DNA from: Spirosoma fluviale
GTDB lineage: Bacteria > Bacteroidota > Bacteroidia > Cytophagales > Spirosomataceae
Length of the DNA: 64,000 nucleotides
Assembly (NCBI RefSeq): GCF_900230225.1
Contig: NZ_OCNH01000003.1
Span: forward strand, 496,001-560,000
Direction of reading: 5' to 3'
Below are positions 25,340-35,250 of this stretch, piece by piece; position 1 is the first letter of the stretch, and the number at the start of each line of letters is the position of its first letter. The position numbers and the translations under genes are program-made. The notes under the pieces are model-generated. The model was not told the DNA's origin and made no database searches. It was given only the letters and a program-made list of their open reading frames with translations.

Positions 25340-25486
25340 TTTGGTGGCAGAGGCCCCACGCTACAGCATACGGTAGCGGTGCGGGGGCTTCTGCTCACCA
25401 GAGAGGTTAACACAAACGCAGACGAGTTGTTAATGAATTGAGCCTTTTGAGAGGGAGTGGGTCTGGCAGGCCGTTATATCATTCGG

Positions 25487-27196
25487 TTAAAGTCGCTGGG
25501 CCTTTAACTCCCGAACGGCAAAGTCGGCAGCGCGGGCCGACAGCGCCATGTACGTCAGCGATGGGTTGACGCAGCCCGACGAGGTCATACAGGCACCATC
25601 GGGCACGAATACGTTTTTTACAGTATGAATCTGATTATGAGCGTTGAGGACCGAGGTCTTCGGGTCGAGGCCCATCCGGGCGGTGCCCATCTCGTGAACG
25701 GCCCCGCCCACAACTGACCCCTGATCGTAGCCCTTTACGTTGCTGATCCCGGCTGATTCGAGCATTTCCTGAGCATCGTTGAGCATGTCTTTGCGCATCT
25801 TTCGCTCGTTTTCGCCAATCTCTGCGTCGAAGGCCACGGTCGGCATTCCCCATTTATCCAACTGGGTTTTATCCAGATACATGTGGTTCCGGTATTCGGG
25901 CAGTTGCTCGCCAAACCCGATCAGGCCCATGGTCCACTGGCCGGGGTGGGTGAGTTCTTCTTTCAGTGAAGCTCCGAAAGACAGTTCGGCAACACTACGC
26001 TGCCAGCCCTGCCGACCGCCCCCGCCCTGATACCCGAAGCCGCGCAGGTAGTCGCGCTTGTCGGTTCCGATGTTGCGGTAGCGGGGAATGTAAATGCCGT
26101 TGGCCCGGCGGCCGTAAAAATACCGGTCTTCGCCACCTTCCCACAGGCCGGAAGCCCCAATCCGGAAATGGTGATCCATTAAATTATGCCCCAACTGCCC
26201 CGAATCGTTCCCCATGCCATTGGGATAACGGTCCGACACCGAGTTCATGAGCAGGGCCGTGGACGCCATGGCACTGGCACAAACGAAGATGACTTTGGCG
26301 AAATACTCCCGCTGTTCCAGCGTTTCGGAATCGACGACCCGCACACCCGACGCCCGCTGTTTCTGCGCGTCGTGCATGATCTCCGTCACGACCGAATGCG
26401 GACGCAGCGTTAGTCGGCCGGTTTTTACCGCCGGAGGAAGTGTACACGACTGAGTGCTGAAATAACCGCCATACGGACACCCCCGAATGCACTGATTGCG
26501 GTATTGACAGGGAGCCCGGCCACTGTCCATCTGTATTTTCCGGGCTTCGGATAAATTAGCGGTTCGGCCAATGGTCATGATTCGCCCCGGAAAATTCTTT
26601 TCGATCCGTTTTCGCACTTCTTTTTCCACCAGAAACATGTCCATGGGTGGCAGAAACTCACTGTCGGGAAGCTGTGGTAATCCTAATTTTTCGCCCGAAA
26701 TACCCGCTATTTTCTCAACGTACGAATACCAGGGTGCAATGTCTTTGTAGCGGATGGGCCAGTCGACCCCAACACCTTCGCGGGCATTGGCTTCAAAATC
26801 AATATCGCTGAACCGGTACGACTGCCGCCCCCACATGATGGACTTTCCGCCTACAATACCCGGCCGGAGCCAGCGGAAGGGTTTATCCTGCCGGTACGAC
26901 GTATCGGCACCGGGCATCCAGTAGCTCGGGGCACTTTTGGCCAGGGTCGAATCCTGCGGTGCCTGTGGGTATTTGGGTGCCAAGTCGCCTAAACGGCTCG
27001 TTGCGGGCATTTGCCAGGGGCCTTTCAGCGCATCTTCGTAACCCGTTACGTGTTCCAGCGGGCGGCCACGTTCCAGCATAAGTACCCGTAACCCTTTCTC
27101 GGTTAATTCTTTAGCGGCCCAGCCTCCGCTAACCCCCGACCCAATCACGATGGCGTCGTAAGTCATTTCTTTTTTGGCGTCGATTGTAAGGAGCAT
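25487..27196 (-). CDS. GMC-family FAD-dependent oxidoreductase
   Basis: A 569-residue flavoprotein of the glucose-methanol-choline family. The FAD motif GSGVSGGWAAKELTEKG lies at residues 18-34. A cysteine cluster CQYRNQCIRGCPYGG lies at about 232-246, HEMGTARMG with the catalytic histidine near 500, and SSGCVNPSLTYM with the C-terminal asparagine near 535. It probably works with the small subunit 135 bases upstream, as in membrane-associated sugar dehydrogenases (gluconate 2-dehydrogenase, glucoside 3-dehydrogenase). A separate signal peptide is not visible, so export would rely on the Tat signal of the partner. Confidence 0.9.
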   Translation of the reverse strand: MLLTIDAKKEMTYDAIVIGSGVSGGWAAKELTEKGLRVLMLERGRPLEHVTGYEDALKGPWQMPATSRLGDLAPKYPQAPQDSTLAKSAPSYWMPGADTSYRQDKPFRWLRPGIVGGKSIMWGRQSYRFSDIDFEANAREGVGVDWPIRYKDIAPWYSYVEKIAGISGEKLGLPQLPDSEFLPPMDMFLVEKEVRKRIEKNFPGRIMTIGRTANLSEARKIQMDSGRAPCQYRNQCIRGCPYGGYFSTQSCTLPPAVKTGRLTLRPHSVVTEIMHDAQKQRASGVRVVDSETLEQREYFAKVIFVCASAMASTALLMNSVSDRYPNGMGNDSGQLGHNLMDHHFRIGASGLWEGGEDRYFYGRRANGIYIPRYRNIGTDKRDYLRGFGYQGGGGRQGWQRSVAELSFGASLKEELTHPGQWTMGLIGFGEQLPEYRNHMYLDKTQLDKWGMPTVAFDAEIGENERKMRKDMLNDAQEMLESAGISNVKGYDQGSVVGGAVHEMGTARMGLDPKTSVLNAHNQIHTVKNVFVPDGACMTSSGCVNPSLTYMALSARAADFAVRELKAQRL

Positions 27197-27206
27197 GTTT
27201 TTTTTA

Positions 27207-27325
27207 AGGAGTTAGGAGTGAGGAGCGAGGAGTTAGGAGTTGGAGGGTTGACCACACCGGCGGACCGGCACGTTTTTATGCCGCCGGATGGCTCCTCACT
27301 CCTCGCTTCTAACTCCTCACTCCTA
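27207..27325. repeat. AGGAGT-rich inverted element inside an operon
   Basis: The left side (27207-27240) is built from AGGAGTTAGGAGTGAGGAGC-type units. The right side (27291-27325) carries their reverse complements (CTCCTCACTCCTCGCTTCTA), imperfectly matched. In the centre CCGGCGG (27257-27263) pairs with CCGCCGG (27281-27287). It lies between the two subunit genes of the dehydrogenase. Confidence 0.65.
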
Positions 27326-27330
27326 AAAAT

Positions 27331-27891
27331 TCATACCGCCCACGCTTTCTGACCCGCCTTCATTGGGATGTCGCCCTGGAAGCGGCCTGGGATGGATACG
27401 TAGTCGAGGGCTTTGGTGGCACCTGTTTCGGAGGTGAAGTACCCAACGATGGTCAGCTCACGCAGGCTCAGAAAAAATGGCTTTTGTTGCCGGGTTAGTT
27501 GGGTCACAATCTCAGTTTGCTGAGGACGGGTGAGGGCGGAAAAAGACTTCCCAAACGCTGACTGACTCAGTTGTTCGGTTTGGTTTAATCCCAGCTGAAA
27601 CGCTTCCTGCTGGCTGGCCGCACTGCAATGTCCAAGTACATATTCGATGAACTCACCAACCCCGGCGGCTTTGGCACCGGGCGTATCGGTAGTGGGAATA
27701 ATCACATCGGCCAAATCGGTAATGAGCATTTGCTGATCCGCCGAAAACCGGACAGCCGTGGTATTTATAGGTTCGCCCCGTAAGGCCGCCTGCACTGGCA
27801 GAGAAAGTGTCGCCCCGACCAATAGAGCCAGTCGCTGCAAAGCTTCCCGGCGGGGAATAAATGAGTTGGTTCGTGACGGGGTAGCGCTCAT
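27331..27891 (-). CDS. Gluconate 2-dehydrogenase subunit 3-family protein (Tat-exported)
   Basis: A 186-residue small subunit for a GMC dehydrogenase. The N-terminus has twin arginines in IPRREALQRLALLVGATLSL, a Tat-type signal. The mature part has the family's helical core: ITDLADVIIPTTDTPGAKAAGVGEFIEYVLG (about residues 57-87, a stretch usual for gluconate_2-dh3), then RELTIVGYFTSETGATKALDYVSIPG (about 142-167). It probably carries the folded catalytic subunit to the periplasm. The operon order, small subunit then catalytic subunit, is standard. Confidence 0.85.
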   Translation of the reverse strand: MSATPSRTNSFIPRREALQRLALLVGATLSLPVQAALRGEPINTTAVRFSADQQMLITDLADVIIPTTDTPGAKAAGVGEFIEYVLGHCSAASQQEAFQLGLNQTEQLSQSAFGKSFSALTRPQQTEIVTQLTRQQKPFFLSLRELTIVGYFTSETGATKALDYVSIPGRFQGDIPMKAGQKAWAV

Positions 27892-28264
27892 AACTCGTAG
27901 CAGACAGAATAAAAAGAGACTACGTACTAAAGCGCCAACGGGCCTTTACTTACCCAAATTAAATCATAGTTTAACTACTTATTGTTCTATGTCACCTATC
28001 GATAACCTACGAGTCGACCCTGCTGAAAAGTTAGTCTGAAAGGCCGTCGAAGTACCCGTTAGAACCCATTATTGGTGAAGGAGTAAGTCTGAAATTTAAT
28101 CGAATTCTATTTTAACAGGCCTTTATAGCAACGTTTGAAAATATTTTCAGAAAAAATGGGATTAAAAACGCCCGGTACAGGCATTAGTATATAGCGGCCT
28201 TTGTTTAAGCCAGCTAAATCCACGGATTGTTTTATTGATACTCAACTAACCGTTCCTGATTCCT
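27892..28264. other. Long divergent intergenic region
   Basis: This 373-base gap separates the divergent dehydrogenase and sigma-factor operons. It is AT-rich, with weak patchy repeats and no ORF with coding features, RNA fold or terminator that I can support. It probably holds two promoters; I could not mark a confident -33/-7 pair. Confidence 0.55.
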
Positions 28265-28855
28265 GTGTTATCCGCCCGTCCTCATACCGATCTGTGGCAC
28301 GCCTTTCGACAGGGGGACCAGGCGGCCTTTCAGCAGATTTATGGCCTGTACGCCCGCGATCTGCTCAATTACGGTAACAAGGTAACCCGCGACGTGCCTC
28401 TGATCGAGGATAGTATCCATGATCTGTTCATCGAACTTTGGCAAAGCCGGGCCAATCTGAGCGATACGGATTCCATCCGGTTTTACCTGTTTCGCTCCCT
28501 GCGCAATAAAATCACCAAAACGCGCAATCGGGATTTGTTCTTTCAGGCGTCCGATATCAACGACGCCCCTTTGGCGGCCGACGACTTTATCATTGAAAAT
28601 ACCCTCATTGAAGGCGAAGAAGTACACCGTATCAACCAGCAGCTTCTCAAAAGTTTCGCGTTGCTCACACCCCGCCAGCAGGAGGCTTTGAACCTGCGCT
28701 TTTACCAGCACTTCAGCAACGAGGAAATCGCCCAGATTATGGGCGTCAATTACCAGTCGGCCTGCCGGTTCATTTACGCAGCCCTCAAAACGCTTCGCGA
28801 AGTTGTCCGAATTCTGAGTGTGGGCTTGCTGTGGGTAGGGTTGGAGGGATTTTAA
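28265..28855 (+). CDS. ECF RNA polymerase sigma factor
   Basis: A 196-residue sigma-70 family member with region 2 (FQQIYGLYARDLLNYG, then IEDSIHDLFIELWQSR) and region 4 (LLTPRQQEALNLRFYQHFSN and EEIAQIMGVNYQSACRFI). The two are joined by a short linker, which is the ECF layout. It directs transcription of the downstream locus when released by its anti-sigma partner FecR, 12 bases downstream. The start codon is GTG at 28265, chosen because the residues after it match ECF N-termini and no nearby ATG fits. This sigma/FecR/SusC order is typical for Bacteroidota nutrient uptake loci. Confidence 0.9.
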   Translation: MLSARPHTDLWHAFRQGDQAAFQQIYGLYARDLLNYGNKVTRDVPLIEDSIHDLFIELWQSRANLSDTDSIRFYLFRSLRNKITKTRNRDLFFQASDINDAPLAADDFIIENTLIEGEEVHRINQQLLKSFALLTPRQQEALNLRFYQHFSNEEIAQIMGVNYQSACRFIYAALKTLREVVRILSVGLLWVGLEGF

Positions 28856-28867
28856 GAAGACAACACC

Positions 28868-29956
28868 ATGAACTACTATCAATTCAACGCGGAAGACCTG
28901 GCAGCCGACGACTATTTTAAAGAATGGGTCTGTTCGCCCACACCCGATACGGACGCGTTCTGGAAGTCGTTCCTGAACGAATATCCCGAACGATATTACC
29001 AGCTTGAAGAAGCCAGAGCATTAGTAACGGGGCTGTGGGCTATTCAGCACTTACCCGATCAAACAGCCAGCGTCGAACGCATCTGGAGCCGAGTTGAACA
29101 GACGCTGGAGCCAGCGCAGCCCGTATTCCTGCTTCGCTGGATGATCGGACAGCGGGGTTGGCAGGTAGCAGCTCTAATCCTCCTGACACTGGGGGCCGGT
29201 TGGCTGGGGATGAATCAGTGGAAGACCGGCAAGACGTTAAAAAATGGACTGGCTCAAACCAATAATGACTGGACCGAAACGCTCAATGAAGCCAGCCAGA
29301 GCATGGATATTCAACTCGCCGATGGCAGTCTGGTAAAGCTCCGGCAGGGGGGGCGGCTGCGGTATCGAAAGGAACTGGCCGGTTCTCTGCGCGAAGTCTA
29401 CCTGACGGGAGAGGCCTTCTTTCAGGTTCGGAAGAATCCCGCCAAACCATTCGTTGTGTATGCCAATGGTCTGGTGACCAAAGTGCTGGGAACCAGCTTT
29501 CGGATCAATGCCCCCGCCGATGCACCTACGGTGACGGTTGATGTAAAGACAGGCCGGGTGTCGGTCTACGCCAATCAAACGAGCCGCGTACAGGACCCCG
29601 AATCGAACGGGATGGTGCTGACGCCGAACCAGAAAGTGGTCTTTCACCGGGAAGCGGCCACACTCGACAAAAAATTGGTGGATAGCCCCAGCCTGCTCAT
29701 TTCGCAAAACGAACTACAGCAATTTGTCTTTGACGACGCGCCCGTGGCCCGAATCTTCGGGGCTATCGAACAGGCGTATGGGGTCGACATCATTTTTGAC
29801 GAGGAGGTGATGCAGCACTGTACCCTGACCTTAAGCCTGGATGACGAAGACCTTTTTCAAAAACTGGACGTCATCTGTAAAGTGCTGGATGCCCAGTACA
29901 AACTCATAGATGCCAAAGTTGTCATTTATAGTAAAGGATGCCCGAACGTCAACTAA
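28868..29956 (+). CDS. FecR-family anti-sigma factor
   Basis: A 362-residue transmembrane regulator. The cytoplasmic N-terminal part (residues 1-95) should bind the sigma factor. One membrane helix lies at about 98-114 (WQVAALILLTLGAGWLG). The periplasmic FecR domain follows, with LADGSLVKLRQGGRLRY at about 154-170 and EVYLTGEAFFQVRKNPAKPF. The C-terminus has a DUF4974-like segment (LQQFVFDDAPVARIFGAIEQ). It passes a signal from the SusC-type receptor's STN domain to the sigma factor. It overlaps neither neighbour and is 12 bases from the sigma gene and 19-61 bases from susC, depending on its start. Confidence 0.92.
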   Translation: MNYYQFNAEDLAADDYFKEWVCSPTPDTDAFWKSFLNEYPERYYQLEEARALVTGLWAIQHLPDQTASVERIWSRVEQTLEPAQPVFLLRWMIGQRGWQVAALILLTLGAGWLGMNQWKTGKTLKNGLAQTNNDWTETLNEASQSMDIQLADGSLVKLRQGGRLRYRKELAGSLREVYLTGEAFFQVRKNPAKPFVVYANGLVTKVLGTSFRINAPADAPTVTVDVKTGRVSVYANQTSRVQDPESNGMVLTPNQKVVFHREAATLDKKLVDSPSLLISQNELQQFVFDDAPVARIFGAIEQAYGVDIIFDEEVMQHCTLTLSLDDEDLFQKLDVICKVLDAQYKLIDAKVVIYSKGCPNVN

Positions 29957-30017
29957 TTCCATGCTGAGGTCTTGAATGGCCTCTGTTCTCAACGATAAAC
30001 GAAAACCAGTTAAGCCA

Positions 30018-33000
30018 ATGAAAAAACCAATACCAGTTCAAACCCTGCTTTATTTTATGAAACTCTCGGTGTTACAGGTCTGTCTGGCCATGACGTTCTC
30101 GGGTGTTTCGCTGGCACTCGATGTTACAGCTCAGGAGATATTGACGAAACGGGTAAGCTTCCGGCTCGAAAACCAGGGCTTACGCAAGGTGTTCAAGGAA
30201 ATTGAACAGCAAACGAATATTCGATTTGCCTTTCGGTCGCAGGTGATTCCCTTTGATCAGAAAACGACCATCGTTGCGTCGAACGAACCGCTGGGCGATG
30301 TACTCAACAAGGTAGTTAAACCGCTCCGGCTCCGGTATGAAGTCGTGGGTCGTCAGATCATTATCAGCCCTGTTCCTCAACCGGTCCAACCGGAAGCTTT
30401 GCTGCAACGCATCAATGGCCGTACGGGCTTGCTGGCTGCGGCTGAGCAAACGGTTACGGGCACCGTATCGGACGAAGCGGGCGTAACGCTGCCGGGTGTG
30501 AGCGTGGTCATAAAAGGCACCACCCGCGGCACCTCGACGGATGCCGATGGGGCGTTTCGGCTCGTTGTGCCCGATGCGCAGGCCGTGCTGGTGTTTTCCT
30601 ACGTTGGCTACGAGCCGCAGGAGGTGGGCGTTAACAACCAGACCTCCTTCAAAATTACCCTGAAGGCCGATAGCAAATCCCTCAATGAAGTAGTGGTTGT
30701 CGGGTACGGTACGCAGAGAAAAGCCGACCTCACCGGGGCCATTGCGACCATATCGGCGGAGAAGTTAAAGAGTCGGCCGGCGGTTTCCTATGGCGAAGCG
30801 CTGGTCGGGCAAATGGCCGGGGTACAGGTGCAGCAAACCAACGGCGCTCCCGGTGGCGAAGGGCTGACGATCCGGGTGCGGGGCACGGGCTCTATTTCGG
30901 CTACCAGTTCGCCCCTGTACGTGATCGACGGCTATCCCATTGACGGGAATGCCTTTTCGCTGGTGAATCCGTCGGATGTTGAGAGTATACAGGTACTGAA
31001 AGATGCTTCGTCGACGGCCATTTACGGCTCGCGCGGGGCCAATGGCGTTGTGATCGTAACCACCAAAAAAGGCAGCGTTGGCGCACCGACCATTTCTTAT
31101 AATGCCTTTTATGGTATCCAGCAGGTGGCGAAGAAAATGAACGTCATGAACACCCGCGAATACCTCCAGTTCTTCAAGGATGGGCATAACCAAGCGTGGC
31201 TGGATCGGGCTCCAATGCCCGGCGATGCACCTCATACCATCAATGACCCCAACTCGATTCGGGAAAAATATACCAACTCCAGCTTTTACGTCATTCCTGA
31301 AAGCTTCAACGACCCGAACAATTTTGCGGATATCAACTGGCAGGACCAGATTTTCCGAATAGCCCCAACCCAGCGGCATGAGTTATCCGTAACGGGCGGT
31401 GTCGAAAAAACCCGTTACGCAGTGTCGGGCGGGTACACCAACCAGCAGGGTATCCAGATCAACAGCGACTACAAGCGGTATAACCTGCGCACGAACCTCA
31501 CCTCTAACCTGAGCAAAAAGCTGGAAGTGGGCGTGTCGATAAGCGGCTATTACTCGGAAAACAACAATGTCGACAACGGCAAAGACAGCCCCTTGTCCTA
31601 CTCGGTTTATTTACCCCCAATCTACCCCCTCCGCAACGCCGATGGCACCTACGGCTCGCAGGTTCGCAACCCGGAAATCTGGGCGGGCGACGTCGCCAAC
31701 CCGGTTGGTATTGCCACGGCCATTACGAACTACACCAGCCGCAACGGCTTCATTGCCTCGGCCTACGGTCAGTATGAAATCATCGAGGGCCTGAGGTACC
31801 GGATCAGTCTGAACGGCACCATGGAGAACCGGCGGCTGAAATACTACCGCCCTTCGTATGTGGATCTCGACGGTTCCCGGGCACCCCGAACGGCCGACGC
31901 CCGCAACGAAACCTGGCTCGACCGGAACTGGCTGATCGAACACACGCTGAATTACAGCAAAACGCTGTTTACCAAACACAGCATCAATCTGTTGGCGGGC
32001 TACACGGCCCAAAAGTCGTATGGCGAGTATGCACGGGTCAATGCGCAGAATTTTCCTAATGATGTGGTGCGCACGCTGAGTGCCGGTCAGATCGTGGGCG
32101 GAACCAATACAGAATATCAGAACTCACTGATTTCTTACCTGGGCCGCTTCAACTATGCCTACGACGATAAGTACCTGCTGACAGCCAGTATCCGAACGGA
32201 TGGCTCGTCGCGGTTCGGGTCCAATAACAAATGGGGAACGTTCCCTTCGGTTTCGGCAGGCTGGCGGGTGAGTGGGGAGTCGTTCATGCGCGACGTTCGC
32301 CCCATCAGCGACCTGAAAATCCGCGCAAGCTGGGGTCTGGTGGGCAACAATCGCATTGGCGATTACGACGCCATTGCCCGTACCGGCAACAGTTATAATG
32401 TCCTGAACAACGCGCTGGTTAATTCGGTCGATCCGATCAACTACCCCAACCCCGACCTCGGTTGGGAAAAAACCCGCCAGTGGAACATCGGCTTCGACCT
32501 GGGGCTGCTCAACGAACGAATCCGGCTCGAAGCCGATTTCTACAACAGCCGTTCCGTCGATCTGCTGCTCAGCGTACCGGTACCCACACTGACCGGTTAC
32601 GCCACCCAGTTACAGAACATTGGTCAACTGGAGAACAAGGGTATGGAATACATGGTCCGGTCACGGAACCTGGTTGGCGCGTTCAAATGGTCGACGGATG
32701 CTAATATTTCCTTCAACAAGAATAAAGTACTGGCGCTGGGTCCCGACAGACGGCCTATTTATGCCGGAGCGGCCAACGCGGGGAATACCTTTATTACAAC
32801 CATTGGTCAGCCCATTGCCACGTTCTTCGGGTATAAGTACGACGGCATTTTCAGGAATCAGGCCGAGCTTGATGCGGCTCCGCACCTGGCAAACGACCAC
32901 CCCGGCGACCCACGGTATATCGACACGAACAAAGACGGGGTGATCAACGCCGACGATAAAACCTTTCTGGGAAACAATCAGCCCAATTTCATCTTTGGCT

Positions 33001-33485
33001 TCAGTAATGATTTTTCCTACAAAGGCTTCGATCTCAACCTTCAGCTGACCGGTTCGCAGGGGGCTAAACTGTTCAGCTTCTTTAACCGGATGGTGGGTAT
33101 CTATCATGGCGACCGGAACGGGCTTGTGAAGTTGAATGACCGCTGGCGTTCCGAATCGGAGCCCGGCTCGGGCGATATTCTCCGGGCCAACCGCGACCCG
33201 AAAGGGCTACAGAAAGAACCATCCAGCTATTGGGTGGAAGATGGCTCGTTTGTGCGCATCCGAAACGTATCTCTCGGGTATAACTTTAACAGCGTCCTGC
33301 TCAAGCAGCTACGGCTCAAAGGACTACGGGTTTATGTAACGGGACAGAACCTGTACACCTTCACGAAGTATCCCGGTTTCGACCCGGAAACAAGCAGTGA
33401 AGGCGGCAGTCTGTCGCGCGGTGGCGATTATCTGGGGTATCCCTCGGCCCGCACCCTCATTGCCGGACTTAACGTAACGTTTTAA
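30018..33485 (+). CDS. SusC/RagA-family TonB-dependent receptor with STN domain
   Basis: A 1155-residue outer-membrane transporter from the ATG at 30018. Order: signal peptide with LSVLQVCLAMTFSG, secretin/TonB N-terminal signalling domain (about 45-105, LENQGLRKVFKEIEQQTNI), CarboxypepD-like domain (VTGTVSDEAGVTLPGVSVVI), plug (NEVVVVGYGTQRKADLTGAI), and a long beta barrel ending with the family's aromatic C-terminus (LIAGLNVTF). It should import oligosaccharides, or other large nutrients, together with the SusD partner. An upstream in-frame ATG at 29976 adds 14 residues before the signal and is less likely. Substrate is not predictable from sequence. Confidence 0.95.
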   Translation: MKKPIPVQTLLYFMKLSVLQVCLAMTFSGVSLALDVTAQEILTKRVSFRLENQGLRKVFKEIEQQTNIRFAFRSQVIPFDQKTTIVASNEPLGDVLNKVVKPLRLRYEVVGRQIIISPVPQPVQPEALLQRINGRTGLLAAAEQTVTGTVSDEAGVTLPGVSVVIKGTTRGTSTDADGAFRLVVPDAQAVLVFSYVGYEPQEVGVNNQTSFKITLKADSKSLNEVVVVGYGTQRKADLTGAIATISAEKLKSRPAVSYGEALVGQMAGVQVQQTNGAPGGEGLTIRVRGTGSISATSSPLYVIDGYPIDGNAFSLVNPSDVESIQVLKDASSTAIYGSRGANGVVIVTTKKGSVGAPTISYNAFYGIQQVAKKMNVMNTREYLQFFKDGHNQAWLDRAPMPGDAPHTINDPNSIREKYTNSSFYVIPESFNDPNNFADINWQDQIFRIAPTQRHELSVTGGVEKTRYAVSGGYTNQQGIQINSDYKRYNLRTNLTSNLSKKLEVGVSISGYYSENNNVDNGKDSPLSYSVYLPPIYPLRNADGTYGSQVRNPEIWAGDVANPVGIATAITNYTSRNGFIASAYGQYEIIEGLRYRISLNGTMENRRLKYYRPSYVDLDGSRAPRTADARNETWLDRNWLIEHTLNYSKTLFTKHSINLLAGYTAQKSYGEYARVNAQNFPNDVVRTLSAGQIVGGTNTEYQNSLISYLGRFNYAYDDKYLLTASIRTDGSSRFGSNNKWGTFPSVSAGWRVSGESFMRDVRPISDLKIRASWGLVGNNRIGDYDAIARTGNSYNVLNNALVNSVDPINYPNPDLGWEKTRQWNIGFDLGLLNERIRLEADFYNSRSVDLLLSVPVPTLTGYATQLQNIGQLENKGMEYMVRSRNLVGAFKWSTDANISFNKNKVLALGPDRRPIYAGAANAGNTFITTIGQPIATFFGYKYDGIFRNQAELDAAPHLANDHPGDPRYIDTNKDGVINADDKTFLGNNQPNFIFGFSNDFSYKGFDLNLQLTGSQGAKLFSFFNRMVGIYHGDRNGLVKLNDRWRSESEPGSGDILRANRDPKGLQKEPSSYWVEDGSFVRIRNVSLGYNFNSVLLKQLRLKGLRVYVTGQNLYTFTKYPGFDPETSSEGGSLSRGGDYLGYPSARTLIAGLNVTF

Positions 33486-33510
33486 TCACCCTCTGCTTAA
33501 CGAGCTACCC

Positions 33511-35034
33511 ATGAAGCGATTTATCCTATTGGCCCTGCTGACCACGGCCTCTCTTTCCTGCCGGAAGGAATTTATTGATCTCCAGCCTATTTCGGAAATG
33601 AACGCGGGGATCTTTTACAAGACCGAACAGGACATGAACCAGGCGGTGATGTCGCCCTATGCCTCCCTGCGGTCTCTCTACAATCAGCCGTTTATCTACG
33701 TGAGTGAAATCCGTTCCGACAATACGACCTTCTCGTGGGTGCCGGGCAACTCCAAAGACATGACCTCCATCGACAATTTCGGGGATGTGCTGCTGTCGGA
33801 TAACGGATATGTGCTGACCGTTTGGAACAACGCCTACAATACCATCCTGCGCGCTAATCTCGTGCTGGACAAGATCGACGCCGTTCCCTTCAAAGACCCC
33901 AAGCTGAAAGAACAGTACAAAGCCGAGGCAAAATTCATTCGGTCACTCATGTATTTCTGGCTGGTTCGCGTGTATGGCGATGTGCCGAGAGTCGAAAAGC
34001 AATTGTCCGTAAACGAGGCTTACACGCTGGGCCGTGCGCCAAGCCAGGAGATTTACGACCTGATTGTGGCCGATCTGAAATTTGCTGAAGCCAACCTGCC
34101 CGCTTCCTACGCAGCCGTCGATAAAGGGCGCGTAACCCTTGGCGGAGCCAAAGGACTGCTGGCCAAAGTGTACATGACGATGGCCGGGTATCCCCTCAAA
34201 AAAGGTGCGGCCTACTATGCTCTGGCAGAAACGAAAGCGCTGGAGGTTATCAATAATTCGCAGTATTCGCTGGTTCCTGATTATAAAACGCTATTCGACG
34301 TAACCAAGAAAAACAGCAGCGAATCGTTGTTTGAAGTGCAGTATAAAAAAGGCGGAACAAACACGGGCAGTCCCTGGAACAACGATTTTGCGCCCCGGTT
34401 CTCGAACCGGGAAGTCGTTCTGGTGGGCGACAAAAGCGGATTCAACGCCCCAACGCCGAGCATCTCCAGCGCCTACGAAGCCGGCGACCCGCGAAAAGCA
34501 ATTTCCATGAGCGACGGCTACGTGTCTACGGCAACGGGAAAACCCGTCAACGAGAAGTACGTGAAGAAGTATTACGATGTGTCATTCAGTGCTTCGGACA
34601 ATGACAACAACTGGATTGAACTGCGCCTGGCCGATGTGTATCTGCTATACGCCGAAGCGCTGGTGCGGCAGGGCAAACAACAGGATGTGGCCCTTACGTA
34701 TCTCAACAAAATCCGGCAGCGGGCCAGAAACAGCACCGGTGCAACACCATCCGGTGGGCCCCCGGGTATATTGCCCGATTATACCCCTTTTACGTCCGAT
34801 GCCGAATTTTTGCTGGCTATCGAAAAAGAACGGCGGGTTGAGCTGGCCTTTGAAAACCATCGGTGGTTCGATCTGGTCAGAACCGAACGGGCCAAAGCGG
34901 TGATGACGCAGGAGCAAAAGGAACAGACGGGATTCAACCCAACGGCCTGGAACGACAACATGCTGCTGTTTCCCGTTCCGCTTCAGGCCATTCAGGCCAA
35001 CCCCGAGAAAATCAAGCAGAACCCCGGTTATTAA
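33511..35034 (+). CDS. RagB/SusD-family nutrient-binding lipoprotein
   Basis: A 507-residue surface lipoprotein with the lipobox at residues 14-17 (SLSC). SusD TPR-like helices and the family C-terminus are present: IEKERRVELAFENHRWFDLVRT at about 430-451 spans the highly conserved region, followed by LFPVPLQAIQANPEKIKQNP. It caps the SusC barrel and binds the ligand, with SusC 25 bases upstream in the same operon. Ligand class is unknown; the adjacent DUF1080 and Gfo/Idh/MocA genes suggest a glycoside. Confidence 0.95.
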   Translation: MKRFILLALLTTASLSCRKEFIDLQPISEMNAGIFYKTEQDMNQAVMSPYASLRSLYNQPFIYVSEIRSDNTTFSWVPGNSKDMTSIDNFGDVLLSDNGYVLTVWNNAYNTILRANLVLDKIDAVPFKDPKLKEQYKAEAKFIRSLMYFWLVRVYGDVPRVEKQLSVNEAYTLGRAPSQEIYDLIVADLKFAEANLPASYAAVDKGRVTLGGAKGLLAKVYMTMAGYPLKKGAAYYALAETKALEVINNSQYSLVPDYKTLFDVTKKNSSESLFEVQYKKGGTNTGSPWNNDFAPRFSNREVVLVGDKSGFNAPTPSISSAYEAGDPRKAISMSDGYVSTATGKPVNEKYVKKYYDVSFSASDNDNNWIELRLADVYLLYAEALVRQGKQQDVALTYLNKIRQRARNSTGATPSGGPPGILPDYTPFTSDAEFLLAIEKERRVELAFENHRWFDLVRTERAKAVMTQEQKEQTGFNPTAWNDNMLLFPVPLQAIQANPEKIKQNPGY

Positions 35035-35108
35035 GCTGAAGAGGTTTGTTGAACACAGAGGTTATTGTGCTGTCAGCCGGGTCGCCGGTGCGATTCTTAA
35101 AACTGACA

Positions 35109-35194
35109 CGTTAGGTTTCTTAAAACCTAACGGATAGCCAATCTGCCTAACGAGGTTTTGAGAAACCTCGCTGGTCAGTTTTAAGAAACTGACC
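35109..35194. repeat. Cluster of three short hairpins with related loops
   Basis: Three consecutive perfect hairpins lie in the 216-base gap after SusD. The first is CGTTAGGTTT/AAACCTAACG (35109-35132). The second is CGAGGTTT/AAACCTCG (35151-35170). The third is GGTCAGTTT/AAACTGACC (35173-35194). Each has a 4-base loop (CTTA, TGAG, TAAG). The upstream half (GATTCTTAAAACTGAC near 35093) partly pairs with sequence near 35186-35215. It is likely a repeat array, and may lower read-through from susD. Confidence 0.7.
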
Positions 35195-35250
35195 ACACGG
35201 AAACGATTCTTAAAAGCAAGTTTAGCCTACAAGGCTAGACAACAGTCAAA

